Below are positions 1 through 8,327 of a DNA stretch of 64,000 bases, in pieces. The translations under genes and the position numbers were made by a program. The stretch is from contig NZ_CP117877.1 of assembly GCF_028736115.1 (NCBI RefSeq), forward strand, positions 868,001 to 932,000. Reading direction: 5' to 3'. Under the pieces are notes generated by a model. That model was not told the origin of the DNA, ran no database searches, and saw only the letters and a list, made by a program, of their open reading frames with translations. Numbering within the stretch: position 1 is the first letter of the stretch; every line of letters begins with the position of its first letter. The DNA comes from Mucilaginibacter sp. KACC 22063. Lineage in GTDB: Bacteria; Bacteroidota; Bacteroidia; Sphingobacteriales; Sphingobacteriaceae.

Positions 1-844
1 ATGTGAGCGCTATAATGGCTAAACCACCGCAAACAGGTATCAGCCAGTCAGTTTTTATCCACTTTACAGCATAGTCTTTTACTAAGTGGGTTGTGTTGGC
101 AAAAGCCATGCTGATCAACCCAAAAACAGCTGAAGCTACAATTACTTTTAGCAGCAATACCAGATCAAGTGGTAAGTGGTGATGATAATATTCGGCGGAT
201 GTTTTAAGCACATCAATATGATACATGGTATGGTGCACACCCCAGGCAGATACCGTGGCATCGCCAACAAATCCTGCTACCAGGCAGGGTAGCAGGGCTG
301 TGTATTGTATCCGGCCAACGGTTAAAACTTCAATAGCAAAAACTGTCCCGGTAAGCGGAGTGCCAAATACCGCTCCAAAACCTGCGGCAATACCAGCTGT
401 AAGCAGCAAACGGGTGTCTAATTCATTTAGCTTGAACAACCTGCTGAACAAATTGGCAAGGCTGCCCCCTATTTGTACTGCCGTACCTTCGCGCCCTGCC
501 GAACCACCAAACAAATGCGTAATAACGGTAGTAATTAATATCAGCGGGGCCATGCGTTTGGGTACACCACCGCCGGGTTGATGTATCTCGTCAATAATCA
601 GGTTGTTGCCGCGCTCGGCAGACCTTCCGTAAAGCTTATATAAAAAATGAATAGCTACACCTGCTACAGGTAACAGATACAGTAGCCATGTATGCGTAAA
701 ACGATAATGGATAGCCCAATTGAGCAACCACAGAAAAAAAGCTACCGTACTGCCAATAGCAATGGCGGTGGGTAAAACAATAAGTGTCCAGCGGAAGCTG
801 TAAGCAATTAAACTAAATTGATTGGAAAAGAATTTTTTAAACAT
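1..844 (-). CDS. ClC-type chloride channel/transporter, C-terminus outside window
   Basis: This is a membrane protein of the voltage-gated chloride channel superfamily. The first 281 residues are visible, and the gene runs off the left edge of the window. Hydrophobic helices start at about residue 12. The selectivity-filter/gate motif GGSAGREGT lies at residues 113-121, with E119 in the place of the gating glutamate and Thr where classical ClC proteins have Pro. The classical GSGIP chloride-binding motif is absent; that region reads GNNLIIDEIH (residues 80-89), as in the divergent sycA-like ClC branch. The ATG at 844 is followed directly by a hydrophobic N-terminus. Ion selectivity, and whether it is a channel or an exchanger, cannot be told from the sequence. 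Confidence 0.9.
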   Translation of the reverse strand, partial: MFKKFFSNQFSLIAYSFRWTLIVLPTAIAIGSTVAFFLWLLNWAIHYRFTHTWLLYLLPVAGVAIHFLYKLYGRSAERGNNLIIDEIHQPGGGVPKRMAPLILITTVITHLFGGSAGREGTAVQIGGSLANLFSRLFKLNELDTRLLLTAGIAAGFGAVFGTPLTGTVFAIEVLTVGRIQYTALLPCLVAGFVGDATVSAWGVHHTMYHIDVLKTSAEYYHHHLPLDLVLLLKVIVASAVFGLISMAFANTTHLVKDYAVKWIKTDWLIPVCGGLAIIALT

Positions 845-1008
845 ACGCCTGCAAGCAAATAATTAAACTTATTTGTGTAGGCGCCATCAGCTTTGCAGCG
901 GTTCAAATAGGCGGAGCACCATCGCCCTTCGTTATAATGCAAATATGTGGTAAAAAACCTTTTGCTGCAATAGCTTAACTTGCACTTTTTCTTTTATTAG
1001 TTTTGTAC

Positions 1009-1968
1009 ATGAACTTAACGCCTGAAATCACCAACCGGCTTGAACAATTGCAGCAAAAGTATGAGGCTATGGGCCAGGATATGGCATCGTACCTGGATGG
1101 TTTGTTGTATGCCGATTTCCTTACCTATTGGGACTATATTCATTTGGATACCTTACTGAGCCTACAAAGCCCAAAGACTCCCTTTCCTGACGAGGAGATA
1201 TTCATTATGTATCACCAGATCACCGAACTATATTTTAAGCTTACCCTGCATGAGTGCAAGCAGATTGCCGCAAAGCCTGATCTGGATGTAGCTTTTTTTA
1301 CCGCACGTGTAAAACGTATCAACAGTTATTTTAATGCGCTGGTAAACTCGTTCGAAGTAATGGTGCAGGGTATGGAAAAAGAGCAGTTTCTTAAATTCAG
1401 GATGTCGCTTTTACCTGCCAGTGGTTTTCAATCGGGCCAGTACCGCATGATTGAGATCCATGCAACTGATTTCATCAACCTGGTTGCTAAAGATAAACGA
1501 GAAGAGCTGCGTAATGCAAGTGTACAGGAACAGTTCGAATACATTTACTGGAAGTTTGGCGCCACAGAACTATCTACCGGTAAAAAGACACTTACCCTAA
1601 AGCAGTTTGAGAAAAAGTATGCTAAAACTTTTATCGAGCTTGGTGAAAAGTGTCACGACTGTAATTTTAATACATTAATTAAAAAGCTGCAGCAAAGCGG
1701 TGAGCCTACCGCCGAACTGGAAGAAGAGTTGCGTAAGCTGGATATACATGTAAATGTGAACTGGCCGCTGGCGCATTATAAATCAGCGGTGCGTTACCTG
1801 CACCGCGAACCTGAAGAGATCAAAGCAACGGGCGGTACCAACTGGCAAAAATACCTGCCTCCGCGTTTTCAGAAACGGATATTTTACCCGGAACTATGGA
1901 CGGCAGAACAAATAGATAACTGGGGAAAGGGCTGGGTAGAGGATGCATTGGCCGATGTTGCTAAATAA
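1009..1968 (+). CDS. kynA: Tryptophan 2,3-dioxygenase
   Basis: Haem enzyme that opens the indole ring of L-tryptophan to N-formylkynurenine, the first step of the kynurenine pathway. Family blocks seen are LDTLLSLQSPKTP, the haem-pocket block IMYHQITELYFKLTLHE, the FR..LLPASGFQSGQYR block, and the C-terminal TGGTNWQKYLPP. The length of 319 residues fits a longer Bacteroidota form of the family. An in-frame TTG lies two codons upstream (1003), but the ATG at 1009 gives the better N-terminus (MNLTPE). No other kynurenine genes lie in the window. ilvE follows in the same direction 69 bp downstream and may be cotranscribed. Confidence 0.95.
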   Translation: MNLTPEITNRLEQLQQKYEAMGQDMASYLDGLLYADFLTYWDYIHLDTLLSLQSPKTPFPDEEIFIMYHQITELYFKLTLHECKQIAAKPDLDVAFFTARVKRINSYFNALVNSFEVMVQGMEKEQFLKFRMSLLPASGFQSGQYRMIEIHATDFINLVAKDKREELRNASVQEQFEYIYWKFGATELSTGKKTLTLKQFEKKYAKTFIELGEKCHDCNFNTLIKKLQQSGEPTAELEEELRKLDIHVNVNWPLAHYKSAVRYLHREPEEIKATGGTNWQKYLPPRFQKRIFYPELWTAEQIDNWGKGWVEDALADVAK

Positions 1969-2037
1969 AATCTTGGACAGAATATATTATATCTGCCCTA
2001 AAACGCCTAAATTGCCAAACTCTTAATATACAAGGCC

Positions 2038-3105
2038 ATGACAGACACACTGGACATCAAAATCACAAAAACAACCAATAGCCGTTTAGCACAAACGGAC
2101 TTTGAGAACCTGGTTTTTGGCCGTACTTTTTCTGACCATATGCTGGTAGCAGATTACGAAGACGGCGAGTGGAAAAACTTCGAGATTTTGCCTTACGGCG
2201 AAATTGCGCTTAGCCCGGCTATTTCTGCACTGCATTACGGACAGGCATTTTTTGAAGGACTAAAAGCGTATAAGCACGAAGACGGCACTATTTCGGTGTT
2301 CCGTCCGGAAAAGAATGCGCAGCGTTTTAATAAATCAGCAGAACGTTTATGTATGGCAGAGCTACCAGAAGACCTGTTTTTGCAAAGCGTATCTGCATTA
2401 GTAGATATTGATCGCGACTGGATCCCGGCTAAGCCTAACCATTCGTTATACATTCGCCCGGTAATGTTTGCTACCGATGCGTTTTTAGGTGTTACCCCAT
2501 CTAAAACGTATAAATTCGTATTACTTACCTGCCCCGTAGGCCCGTATTTCAGTAAACCGTTGCGTGTTAAATTTGAGGAGTACTACACGCGTGCTGCCGA
2601 AGGCGGTTTTGGTTATGCAAAGGCTGCCGGTAACTACGGTGGTTCAATGCTGCCATTTAAAAAAGCGGCTGAAGAAGGCTTTGACCAGCTGATCTGGACA
2701 GATGCCAAAGAGCATTTATACGTAGAGGAAATGGGCGCGGCAAACGTAATGTTTGTACTGGATGGTAAACTGGTTACGCCATCAACCCGCGACACTATTT
2801 TAGATGGCGTTACCCGCGATACGGTAATTGCACTTGCAAAATCATGGGGTATGCCGGTTGAAGAACGCCGCGTATCTATTGCCGAGGTGGTAGAAGGTGC
2901 CAAAAATGGTAAACTTACCGACGCTTTTGGCGCAGGTACAGCAGCTACTATTGCACCGGTTGGCTCGTTCCATTACAAAGGCGAAGATTATACGTTAAGT
3001 GACCCGTCAACCCGCGAATTTTCACAAAAGGTTTTAAAAACTTTAGATGATATCCGCTGCGGTAACGTAAAAGATACTTTCGGCTGGAACTATATTGTGA
3101 GATAA
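2038..3105 (+). CDS. ilvE: Branched-chain amino acid aminotransferase
   Basis: PLP-dependent fold-type IV aminotransferase that interconverts Val, Leu and Ile with their 2-oxo acids, using 2-oxoglutarate/glutamate. At 355 residues it belongs to the long, eukaryote-like form of the family. The PLP lysine is K195 in GYAKAAGNYGG. Other family blocks are SALHYGQAFFEGLKAY near residue 65, the arginine-containing RPVMFATDAFLG, and the phosphate-binding DAFGAGTAATIAPV near the C-terminus. Start ATG is at 2038. A strong terminator follows directly, so it is the last gene of its unit. Confidence 0.94.
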   Translation: MTDTLDIKITKTTNSRLAQTDFENLVFGRTFSDHMLVADYEDGEWKNFEILPYGEIALSPAISALHYGQAFFEGLKAYKHEDGTISVFRPEKNAQRFNKSAERLCMAELPEDLFLQSVSALVDIDRDWIPAKPNHSLYIRPVMFATDAFLGVTPSKTYKFVLLTCPVGPYFSKPLRVKFEEYYTRAAEGGFGYAKAAGNYGGSMLPFKKAAEEGFDQLIWTDAKEHLYVEEMGAANVMFVLDGKLVTPSTRDTILDGVTRDTVIALAKSWGMPVEERRVSIAEVVEGAKNGKLTDAFGAGTAATIAPVGSFHYKGEDYTLSDPSTREFSQKVLKTLDDIRCGNVKDTFGWNYIVR

Positions 3106-3146
3106 CACATCTTATAGTATCGAGTATCAGGTATAAGATATAGTAG

Positions 3147-3176
3147 AGAGGCGCAGGATTTGCGCCTCTTTTTTTA
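3147..3176 (+). terminator. Rho-independent terminator of the kynA-ilvE unit
   Basis: The arms AGAGGCGCA (3147-3155) and TGCGCCTCT (3161-3169) pair perfectly over a 5-nt loop. Seven T follow on the plus strand. The T-tract overlaps the stop codon of the convergent PAP2 gene. Confidence 0.78.
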
Positions 3177-3815
3177 TTGTTTGGTTGCGCCGGATTCGTA
3201 CAAGTAACTCAGCAGGTTAAGTAAGATCACGCCCACCAATGCGCCGCCTAAAACATCGGTAAACCAGTGCGCTCCAAGGTATATGCGAGAGAACGGTACG
3301 GTAAATATCAGGAATACCGAAATGGTAAACACCACAGACCTGATTATAAATGGAATGGTTTTTAGCTGCACCATCAGCAAAACCAAAAAACCAAAATAAA
3401 CGACGTAGAACAACACATGCCCGCTGGGGAAGCTTTGTTCAGTAGCTTTTCTGAATACATGTACCAGCGGTTCAGACGGCCTCGGCCTGTTTACAATGAT
3501 CTTTAATATCGTGCTCACCAACCCGGAAAGCGAAGTAAGCAGCATAAATAAGGCTTCGCGCTTGTATTTAAAGATCAGGAAAATAAGTGGAGCTGTTGTT
3601 ACCATAATAATAGATCCCGGTGAATAACCAAACCAGCTAATGATCTGCATAACAGTATCAAGCGTTGGATTTTGGTGTGCCTGTATATGGCGCGAAAAGC
3701 TCTCGTCAAAACTATCTGTAGAGTTATAAGCTACATAAATGCTAAGTATCGTAAAGCCTAGGCAGATAATACCAATGACCAAAAACATCAACTTTCTTTT
3801 TCTTACAGAGATCAT
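3174..3815 (-). CDS. PAP2-family membrane phosphatase
   Basis: Integral membrane acid phosphatase of the PAP2/lipid phosphatase family, with the three signature motifs in order: K105-x4-RP (KIIVNRPRP), PSGH at 130-133, and SR-x5-H-x3-D (SRIYLGAHWFTD, residues 176-187). The histidines H133 and H183 form the phosphotransfer centre in this family. Several transmembrane helices flank the motifs. The likely substrate is a lipid phosphate such as phosphatidylglycerophosphate, undecaprenyl pyrophosphate or phosphatidate; the sequence does not decide between them. A second, signal-peptide-bearing PAP2 protein is encoded at 13228-13866. Confidence 0.88.
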   Translation of the reverse strand: MISVRKRKLMFLVIGIICLGFTILSIYVAYNSTDSFDESFSRHIQAHQNPTLDTVMQIISWFGYSPGSIIMVTTAPLIFLIFKYKREALFMLLTSLSGLVSTILKIIVNRPRPSEPLVHVFRKATEQSFPSGHVLFYVVYFGFLVLLMVQLKTIPFIIRSVVFTISVFLIFTVPFSRIYLGAHWFTDVLGGALVGVILLNLLSYLYESGATKQ

Positions 3816-3852
3816 CGCTTTTTAACAGTTGTTAAATTGCGAATGTTTTTAA

Positions 3853-3893
3853 AACAAGCAAGCCCTTCAAAAAACTTGAAGGGCTTGCTTGTT
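3853..3893. terminator. Long perfect hairpin, probable bidirectional terminator
   Basis: Perfect 18-bp arms at 3853-3870 and 3876-3893 enclose a 5-nt loop. It lies in the short gap between the start of the PAP2 gene and the end of the minus-strand 2OG oxygenase gene, so it most likely terminates the oxygenase transcript. Short A/T tracts lie outside both arms. Confidence 0.65.
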
Positions 3894-3903
3894 ATTCTTA
3901 ATT

Positions 3904-3934
3904 CCTCCCCCTCTAGGGGAGGTTAGGAGGGGTG
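3904..3934. repeat. Interspersed C/G-rich intergenic element (copy 1)
   Basis: A short self-complementary block, CCTCCCC-CTCTA-GGGGAGG, followed by TTAGGAGGGGTG. It sits between the hairpin at 3853-3893 and a stop codon. A diverged copy in the other orientation is at 26048-26087. From memory, such blocks are scattered between genes in Sphingobacteriaceae genomes; this needs a genome-wide count. Confidence 0.4.
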
Positions 3935-4897
3935 TTATTTCTTCAACCCAATTTCGCGTAAACGCTCGTCCAGATATTCACCGGCGGTCATGTCGCTAAA
4001 TTGTTTTGGATGCGCTGCATCAATGGTTGATGGTAAGCTGGTTAAATCCATATCTGATTTAGGGTGCAAAAAGAAAGGCACCGAAAAACGCGACTGGCCC
4101 ATCAGTTCGCGTGGCGGGTTAACTACGCGGTGGGTAGTCGATTTTAGCTTACCGTTGGTTAAACGTTGCAGCATATCACCTACGTTAACTACTACGTCTT
4201 CGCCATGTGCTTTTACCGGGAACCAGGTGTTCTCACGGGTAAACAACTCAAGGCCATCTGCACTTGCGCCAATTAACAGGGTGATCAGGTTAATGTCTTC
4301 ATGCGCGCCTGCACGTACGGCATCAGGTGCCAATGCATCCGGATCTTCAATAGGGAAGTAATGCAATGTACGCAAGATAGAATTGCCGTTGTGTACCTTA
4401 TCATCGAAGTAATTTTCGTCCAAGCCAAGGTAAACTGCAATGGCACGGAGTAAATATTTACCTGCGCTTTCCAGCTTCTGGTAAACCTCGCGGGTTACGG
4501 TGTTAAACTTAGGCAACTCGTCAACAATTACATTTTCCGGATAAATATCCTTAACCGGGTCGTTATCAGTAACGGTTTGGCCAATTTGCCAAAACTCTTT
4601 TAAGTCGGGTACTTTAAAGCCTTTGGCAGTTTCTTTGCCTTTGCTGGTATAGCCGCGCTGGCCGGCCAGTTCTGGCTTTTCATACTTTAATTTTACATCT
4701 TCGGGCAAAGCAAAAAGCGCTTTAACCTGTGCATATAAATCGTCAATAAGTTCTTTGCTTAAACCATGATTGGTAATAGTGACAAAGCCGGTCTCGTTAA
4801 AGGCACGGCCAATCTCATCAGAAAACTTTTTGCGCTCTTTTGGCGTACCATTTACATAGGTATTCAGGTCGAGCCTCGGAATATTTACTGTACTCAT
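3935..4897 (-). CDS. 2-oxoglutarate/Fe(II) oxygenase, isopenicillin N synthase-like
   Basis: Non-haem iron dioxygenase of the isopenicillin N synthase/flavanone hydroxylase-like superfamily (320 residues). The N-terminal DIOX_N region (about 4-120) precedes a double-stranded beta-helix carrying the iron ligands H199, D201 and H256, and R270-x-S272 for the 2-oxoglutarate carboxylate. All catalytic positions are present, so the enzyme should be active. Substrate is unknown; there are no biosynthetic neighbours. It is transcribed alone and ends against the elements at 3853-3934. Confidence 0.86.
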   Translation of the reverse strand: MSTVNIPRLDLNTYVNGTPKERKKFSDEIGRAFNETGFVTITNHGLSKELIDDLYAQVKALFALPEDVKLKYEKPELAGQRGYTSKGKETAKGFKVPDLKEFWQIGQTVTDNDPVKDIYPENVIVDELPKFNTVTREVYQKLESAGKYLLRAIAVYLGLDENYFDDKVHNGNSILRTLHYFPIEDPDALAPDAVRAGAHEDINLITLLIGASADGLELFTRENTWFPVKAHGEDVVVNVGDMLQRLTNGKLKSTTHRVVNPPRELMGQSRFSVPFFLHPKSDMDLTSLPSTIDAAHPKQFSDMTAGEYLDERLREIGLKK

Positions 4898-5052
4898 AAT
4901 TGTAAATTTACTATTATTAGAGTTACAAACATCCGACTAATATTTTGTTTCGTCAGCAGGATGTTTAAAAATGAGCAAACAATATAATTAATTAAACGCT
5001 TAGGGTTTATTGCAGTCAATGATTACAGATGCCCCTGATAACAAAATATAAC

Positions 5053-6705
5053 ATGAAAAGATTAACTCAAATATTTTGCCTTAGCATGCTGCTGTTTGGC
5101 GCATTGCTGATAATGCCCGAAAAAAGTAGGGCCCAGGGAGGCGCTATCACTTTTCAGGATTTTTACGACCAGTTACAACCATACGGTACCTGGGTTGATG
5201 ATCCTGACTATGGTGATGTATGGATACCTGATGTAGACGAAGATTTCAGGCCTTATGCCACTAACGGGCATTGGGTGCTTACAGAATATGGTAATACTTG
5301 GGTATCAGACTATGAATGGGGCTGGGCGCCGTTCCACTATGGCCGCTGGCGTTTCGACGATTATTACGGCTGGGAATGGATACCAGGTTACGAATGGGCA
5401 CCGGCATGGGTGAGCTGGCGCAGCAGTAACGACTATTATGGCTGGGCACCATTATCTCCGGGTATTGATGTTGAAGCAAGCTTTGGGTATAACGCGCCAG
5501 ATTTTTACTGGACCTTCGCTCCATCAGCATATATAACCAGTCCTTCAATTTATAATTACTATGTGCCGCGTACACGTGTGGTAAACATTATCCGTAATAC
5601 TACTTATATCCGTAACGTTTACGTTAATAACAACTACCGCTATATAGCAGGCCCACGCCGTGATGATATACAGCGCAGGGTAGGCAGGCCAATAAATGTT
5701 TATCGTGTTAATGATGCAGGCAGGCCAGGCCGACCAGCCTTAGGTAATAATGCTGTAACTATTTACAGGCCAAGCGTTGGCCGCCAGCCTAATGCGCGCC
5801 CTGCAAACATTATTAATGCTAACGATTACCGCAGCCGTAACCCTAATAACAGGATTGCCGTACCAAGCCGCGACGGTTACATTAACCGCCAAAATGCCGA
5901 GCGTTTAGCACAGGAAGCCCGTAATGCGCAGCAAAATAACCAGAACAATAACAGGCAGAGCCGTGGCAATATCCCTAATAACGTGGGCAGGCCAGATGCT
6001 AACCGCGCGCAACAGCAGCAACAACAAGGCCAGCCGCAGCAAGGACAACAGTGGCAGCAAAGACGTAATCAGCAACAAAACGATCAGAATGCGCAGCGTA
6101 ACCAGCAGTTAGAACAGCAACGCCAACAACGTGTATTGCAAGATAACCAGCAGGGCCAACAACCACAACAGCAGCCACAGCCACAAGTTCAGCAATGGCA
6201 GCAAAGACGTGATCAACGAAATCAGCAGCAAGACCAGCAACGTCAACAGCAGATGCAACAGCAAGAACAGCAGCGTCAGCAACAAATGCAGCAACAACGC
6301 CAACAGCAGATGCAACAGCAAGAACAGCAGCGTCAGCAACAAATGCAGCAACAACGCCAACAGCAGATGCAGCAGCAAGACCAGCAGCGCCAGCAGCAAA
6401 TGCAGCAACAACGTCAACAGCAGATGCAGCAGCAAGAACAGCAGCGTCAGCAACAAATGCAGCAACAACGTCAACAGCAGATGCAGCAACAGGACCAGCA
6501 GCGCCAGCAGCAAATGCAGCAACAACGCCAACAGCAGATGCAGCAACAGGATCAGCAGCGTCAACAGCAGATGCAGCAACAACGCCAGCAACAGATGCAA
6601 CAGCAACGTCAGCAGCAACAACAACAACAACAACAACAACAACAGCCGCAGCCGCAACCACAGCAGCATCAAAGGGATCAGCGCGAAAGGCCTGAACGTC
6701 CTTAA
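5053..6705 (+). CDS. Secreted DUF6600-like protein with Gln-rich repeat tail
   Basis: A 550-residue exported protein. Residues 1-28 form a signal peptide ending near SRAQ. Residues about 35-150 are rich in Trp/Tyr/Gly/Asp with repeated WGWAPFHYGRW-like blocks, typical of the Bacteroidota family I know as DUF6600. A basic Asn/Arg/Pro-rich middle (about 190-330) leads into a tail of roughly 200 residues that is almost only Gln, Arg and Met. The tail contains six 19-residue repeats (see 6244-6609). I start at the ATG at 5053, because the earlier in-frame start at 5029 would add eight residues before the signal peptide. Function is unknown; a cell-envelope or matrix role is a guess. Confidence 0.8.
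   Translation: MKRLTQIFCLSMLLFGALLIMPEKSRAQGGAITFQDFYDQLQPYGTWVDDPDYGDVWIPDVDEDFRPYATNGHWVLTEYGNTWVSDYEWGWAPFHYGRWRFDDYYGWEWIPGYEWAPAWVSWRSSNDYYGWAPLSPGIDVEASFGYNAPDFYWTFAPSAYITSPSIYNYYVPRTRVVNIIRNTTYIRNVYVNNNYRYIAGPRRDDIQRRVGRPINVYRVNDAGRPGRPALGNNAVTIYRPSVGRQPNARPANIINANDYRSRNPNNRIAVPSRDGYINRQNAERLAQEARNAQQNNQNNNRQSRGNIPNNVGRPDANRAQQQQQQGQPQQGQQWQQRRNQQQNDQNAQRNQQLEQQRQQRVLQDNQQGQQPQQQPQPQVQQWQQRRDQRNQQQDQQRQQQMQQQEQQRQQQMQQQRQQQMQQQEQQRQQQMQQQRQQQMQQQDQQRQQQMQQQRQQQMQQQEQQRQQQMQQQRQQQMQQQDQQRQQQMQQQRQQQMQQQDQQRQQQMQQQRQQQMQQQRQQQQQQQQQQQQPQPQPQQHQRDQRERPERP
6244..6609 (+). repeat. Six and a half 57-bp tandem repeats in a coding tail
   Basis: Units start at 6244, 6301, 6358, 6415, 6472 and 6529, each coding for QQQMQQQ[E/D]QQRQQQMQQQR. 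A partial unit runs at 6586-6609 and is followed by a pure Gln run of CAA/CAG. The length is an exact multiple of three, so unit gain or loss keeps the frame. The units are nearly identical at DNA level, which suggests recent expansion. Confidence 0.93.
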
Positions 6706-6724
6706 TTTGCAGCTGATATAAATG

Positions 6725-6766
6725 AATAGCACATAGCTGATAATTGCCGGTTATGTGCTATTTTTA
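6725..6766 (+). terminator. Rho-independent terminator after the DUF6600-like gene
   Basis: The arms AATAGCACATA (6725-6735) and TATGTGCTATT (6752-6762) pair perfectly and run into a T-tract. The hairpin ends only six bases before the ATG of the thioredoxin-like gene, so that gene may be expressed partly by read-through. Confidence 0.65.
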
Positions 6767-6771
6767 TATCC

Positions 6772-7224
6772 ATGAAAATTTTTCTGAGATCAATAGCAGT
6801 GTTTGTGATTGTTGCCGGTATTGCGTTTTATGCTATCAGTAAAAATGCATCGCGTAAATCAGCAGCGCCGGGTTTAATTTTTATAGAAAATTCATGGCCG
6901 GAAGCTTTGAAACAGGCTTCTGTTAAACATAAATATATTTTTGTTGATGCTTATGCCACTTGGTGCGGCCCATGTAAAATGATGCGGTCAACCACGTTTA
7001 AAGATAAACGGGTGATTGAATTTTTCAATAAAAACTTTATTAATGCAGCCCTTGATATGGAAAAAGGGCAGGGGCCACAACTGGCGCAGGCCTGGCAACT
7101 ACAGGCTTACCCAACATTATATGTATTTGACGAGCAAGGCAAGCCTGTGCTTTATGCCGTAGGCTATATTGATGCCAATGAACTGCTTAAGTTTGGGCAG
7201 GCAGCCTTAAAAAAGAAAAACTAA
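6772..7224 (+). CDS. Membrane-anchored thioredoxin-like protein
   Basis: A 150-residue thioredoxin-fold protein with an N-terminal hydrophobic segment (about 5-22) that should act as membrane anchor or signal, placing the domain in the periplasm. The redox site is C65-G-P-C68 in ATWCGPCKMM, and the cis-proline is P114 in QAYPTLYVF. The WCGPC form suggests a disulfide reductase rather than an oxidase, but no partner gene is next to it. Closest in look to the DUF255/thioredoxin_7 type proteins of Bacteroidota. Confidence 0.86.
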   Translation: MKIFLRSIAVFVIVAGIAFYAISKNASRKSAAPGLIFIENSWPEALKQASVKHKYIFVDAYATWCGPCKMMRSTTFKDKRVIEFFNKNFINAALDMEKGQGPQLAQAWQLQAYPTLYVFDEQGKPVLYAVGYIDANELLKFGQAALKKKN

Positions 7225-7389
7225 TTATTTGCCGTAATCGCCGGCGCGTGTGCTCGATGATGAAGTATCGCGTTTACTGGCTGCTGTGTCTTTGGCATTA
7301 GAGGGGCCGCCAAATTTGTTATTGGGGTTTTCGTGGCATCCGGTAAGGGTTGCTAATAATATGGCTGATATTAAAACATAAGCTTTCAT
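7225..7389 (-). CDS. Small predicted lipoprotein, 54 residues
   Basis: The minus strand reads M-K-A-Y-V-L-I-S-A-I-L-L-A-T-L-T-G-C and then a polar Asn/Asp/Ser/Thr-rich tail ending GDYGK. This is a clear lipoprotein signal with an LTGC lipobox, followed by an unstructured 36-residue tail. It is convergent with the thioredoxin-like gene; the two stop codons are adjacent. No family is recognised. The intact signal and lipobox argue that it is a real gene despite its size. Confidence 0.6.
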   Translation of the reverse strand: MKAYVLISAILLATLTGCHENPNNKFGGPSNAKDTAASKRDTSSSSTRAGDYGK

Positions 7390-7493
7390 ATCTTAAAGAC
7401 AATTTGCTAATATGTTTGTTCTGGTTGATTTACAATAGATAATTGTAACTTACCACTGAAACTTATTTCAAAGCATCGTGTTATTTTTATATT

Positions 7494-7805
7494 ATGGATC
7501 ATAACGTATTTTTATTAGCAACCGACCCTAAAGATCCATGTCATGACGTGGTTCATTCCAGAGACACAGAGCTTAGGGTAAAAGTTTTTTGCTTATCTGA
7601 AGAAGATTTTTCTCCGGACCCGAATGAGATACAACTTTATGGTTATGCTAATCAGAAGCTTTACGCCTTTGAAACCATTAATATTACCCCTGACGATGCA
7701 CTTGATGTAGTTGCTGCCATACAATGGTATGCCAATTATATAGATTTTCCGCAACTGGAAATTTTGCCAGAAGACCCTCGCCATGATAAAGATGTAGCCG
7801 TGTAA
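7494..7805 (+). CDS. Hypothetical acidic protein, 103 residues
   Basis: A small acidic soluble protein starting MDHNVFLLATDPKDPCHD, with no signal peptide or membrane segment. No family is recognised. The alternation of hydrophobic and charged residues suggests a folded alpha/beta domain. It lies 31 bp upstream of the next plus-strand gene, and the two may share a transcript. ATG at 7494 is the only sensible start. Confidence 0.55.
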   Translation: MDHNVFLLATDPKDPCHDVVHSRDTELRVKVFCLSEEDFSPDPNEIQLYGYANQKLYAFETINITPDDALDVVAAIQWYANYIDFPQLEILPEDPRHDKDVAV

Positions 7806-7836
7806 CCCGGCTAGTATATCTTTGCTCATTAATTTT

Positions 7837-8292
7837 ATGAATACCATTAAAGAATTATTGCATGCGCAATGCGTAAATGCTATACAGCAGCGTATAGCTA
7901 ACGCACAGCAGGGAATTGACGAAGCGAAGCAGGCATCTGAAAACGAAACCAAAAGCAGTGCGGGCGACAAGTACGAAACCGGCCGCGCCATGATGCAGCA
8001 GGAAAACGACCGTAATACCGCGTTATTACTTGAAGCCAAAAAGCAAATGGCCGCTTTAAATCAGATCGGCACTACTGCAAATACATCGGGTGTAGCAGAT
8101 ACAGGCAGCCTGGTAATTACCGATCAGGGTAGTTTTTATATGGCCGTTGGCGCAGGTAATATTGTTATTGAAGGTAAAACCTATATTGCCATCTCTGTAG
8201 CTTCGCCAATCGGGTTGCGGTTAAAGGGGAAAACAAAGGGAGATCAGTTCGATTTCAACGGACGTAAATACAACTTAACAGATATATTGTAA
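7837..8292 (+). CDS. GreA/GreB-like C-terminal domain protein
   Basis: A 151-residue protein with an N-terminal helical part (about 1-75) and a C-terminal beta domain (about 85-150) with the VGAGNIVIEGKTYIAIS..SPIG pattern of the GreA/GreB C-terminal fold. In Bacteroidota such proteins are often mislabelled as 3-oxoacyl-ACP synthase; nothing here resembles a thiolase. A role at RNA polymerase is possible but not shown: the acidic tip residues of true GreA cannot be placed with confidence. The ATG at 7837 is preferred over the in-frame TTG at 7822, which lies inside a TATCTTTG box that could be the promoter. Confidence 0.55.
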   Translation: MNTIKELLHAQCVNAIQQRIANAQQGIDEAKQASENETKSSAGDKYETGRAMMQQENDRNTALLLEAKKQMAALNQIGTTANTSGVADTGSLVITDQGSFYMAVGAGNIVIEGKTYIAISVASPIGLRLKGKTKGDQFDFNGRKYNLTDIL

Positions 8293-8320
8293 AACAGGCA
8301 GGCAACAAGCCCGCCTGTTT
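8292..8320. terminator. Bidirectional terminator-like hairpin
   Basis: Twelve-base arms at 8292-8303 and 8309-8320 pair with one mismatch around AACAA. The hairpin sits exactly between the convergent ends of the Gre-like gene and the DinB-like gene. Confidence 0.6.
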
Positions 8321-8327
8321 AAGTTTA

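Noticed and set aside
225..581. Plus-strand open frame of 118 codons
   Set aside because: It lies antisense to the ClC gene, whose motifs are clear on the minus strand; the plus-strand translation has no domain character.
998..1005. TAGTTTTG as a -7 promoter box for kynA
   Set aside because: It overlaps the start codon region, so transcription would begin at or after the ATG; it is probably a chance match.
6244..6609. CRISPR-like array
   Set aside because: The units are directly adjacent without unique spacers and lie in frame inside a coding region.
5999..6732. Long minus-strand and alternate plus-strand frames rich in Ala/Val, Leu or Asn/Ser
   Set aside because: They are by-products of the CAG/CAA repeat in the Gln-rich coding tail, which reads as poly-Leu, poly-Val/Ala or poly-Ser/Asn in other frames.
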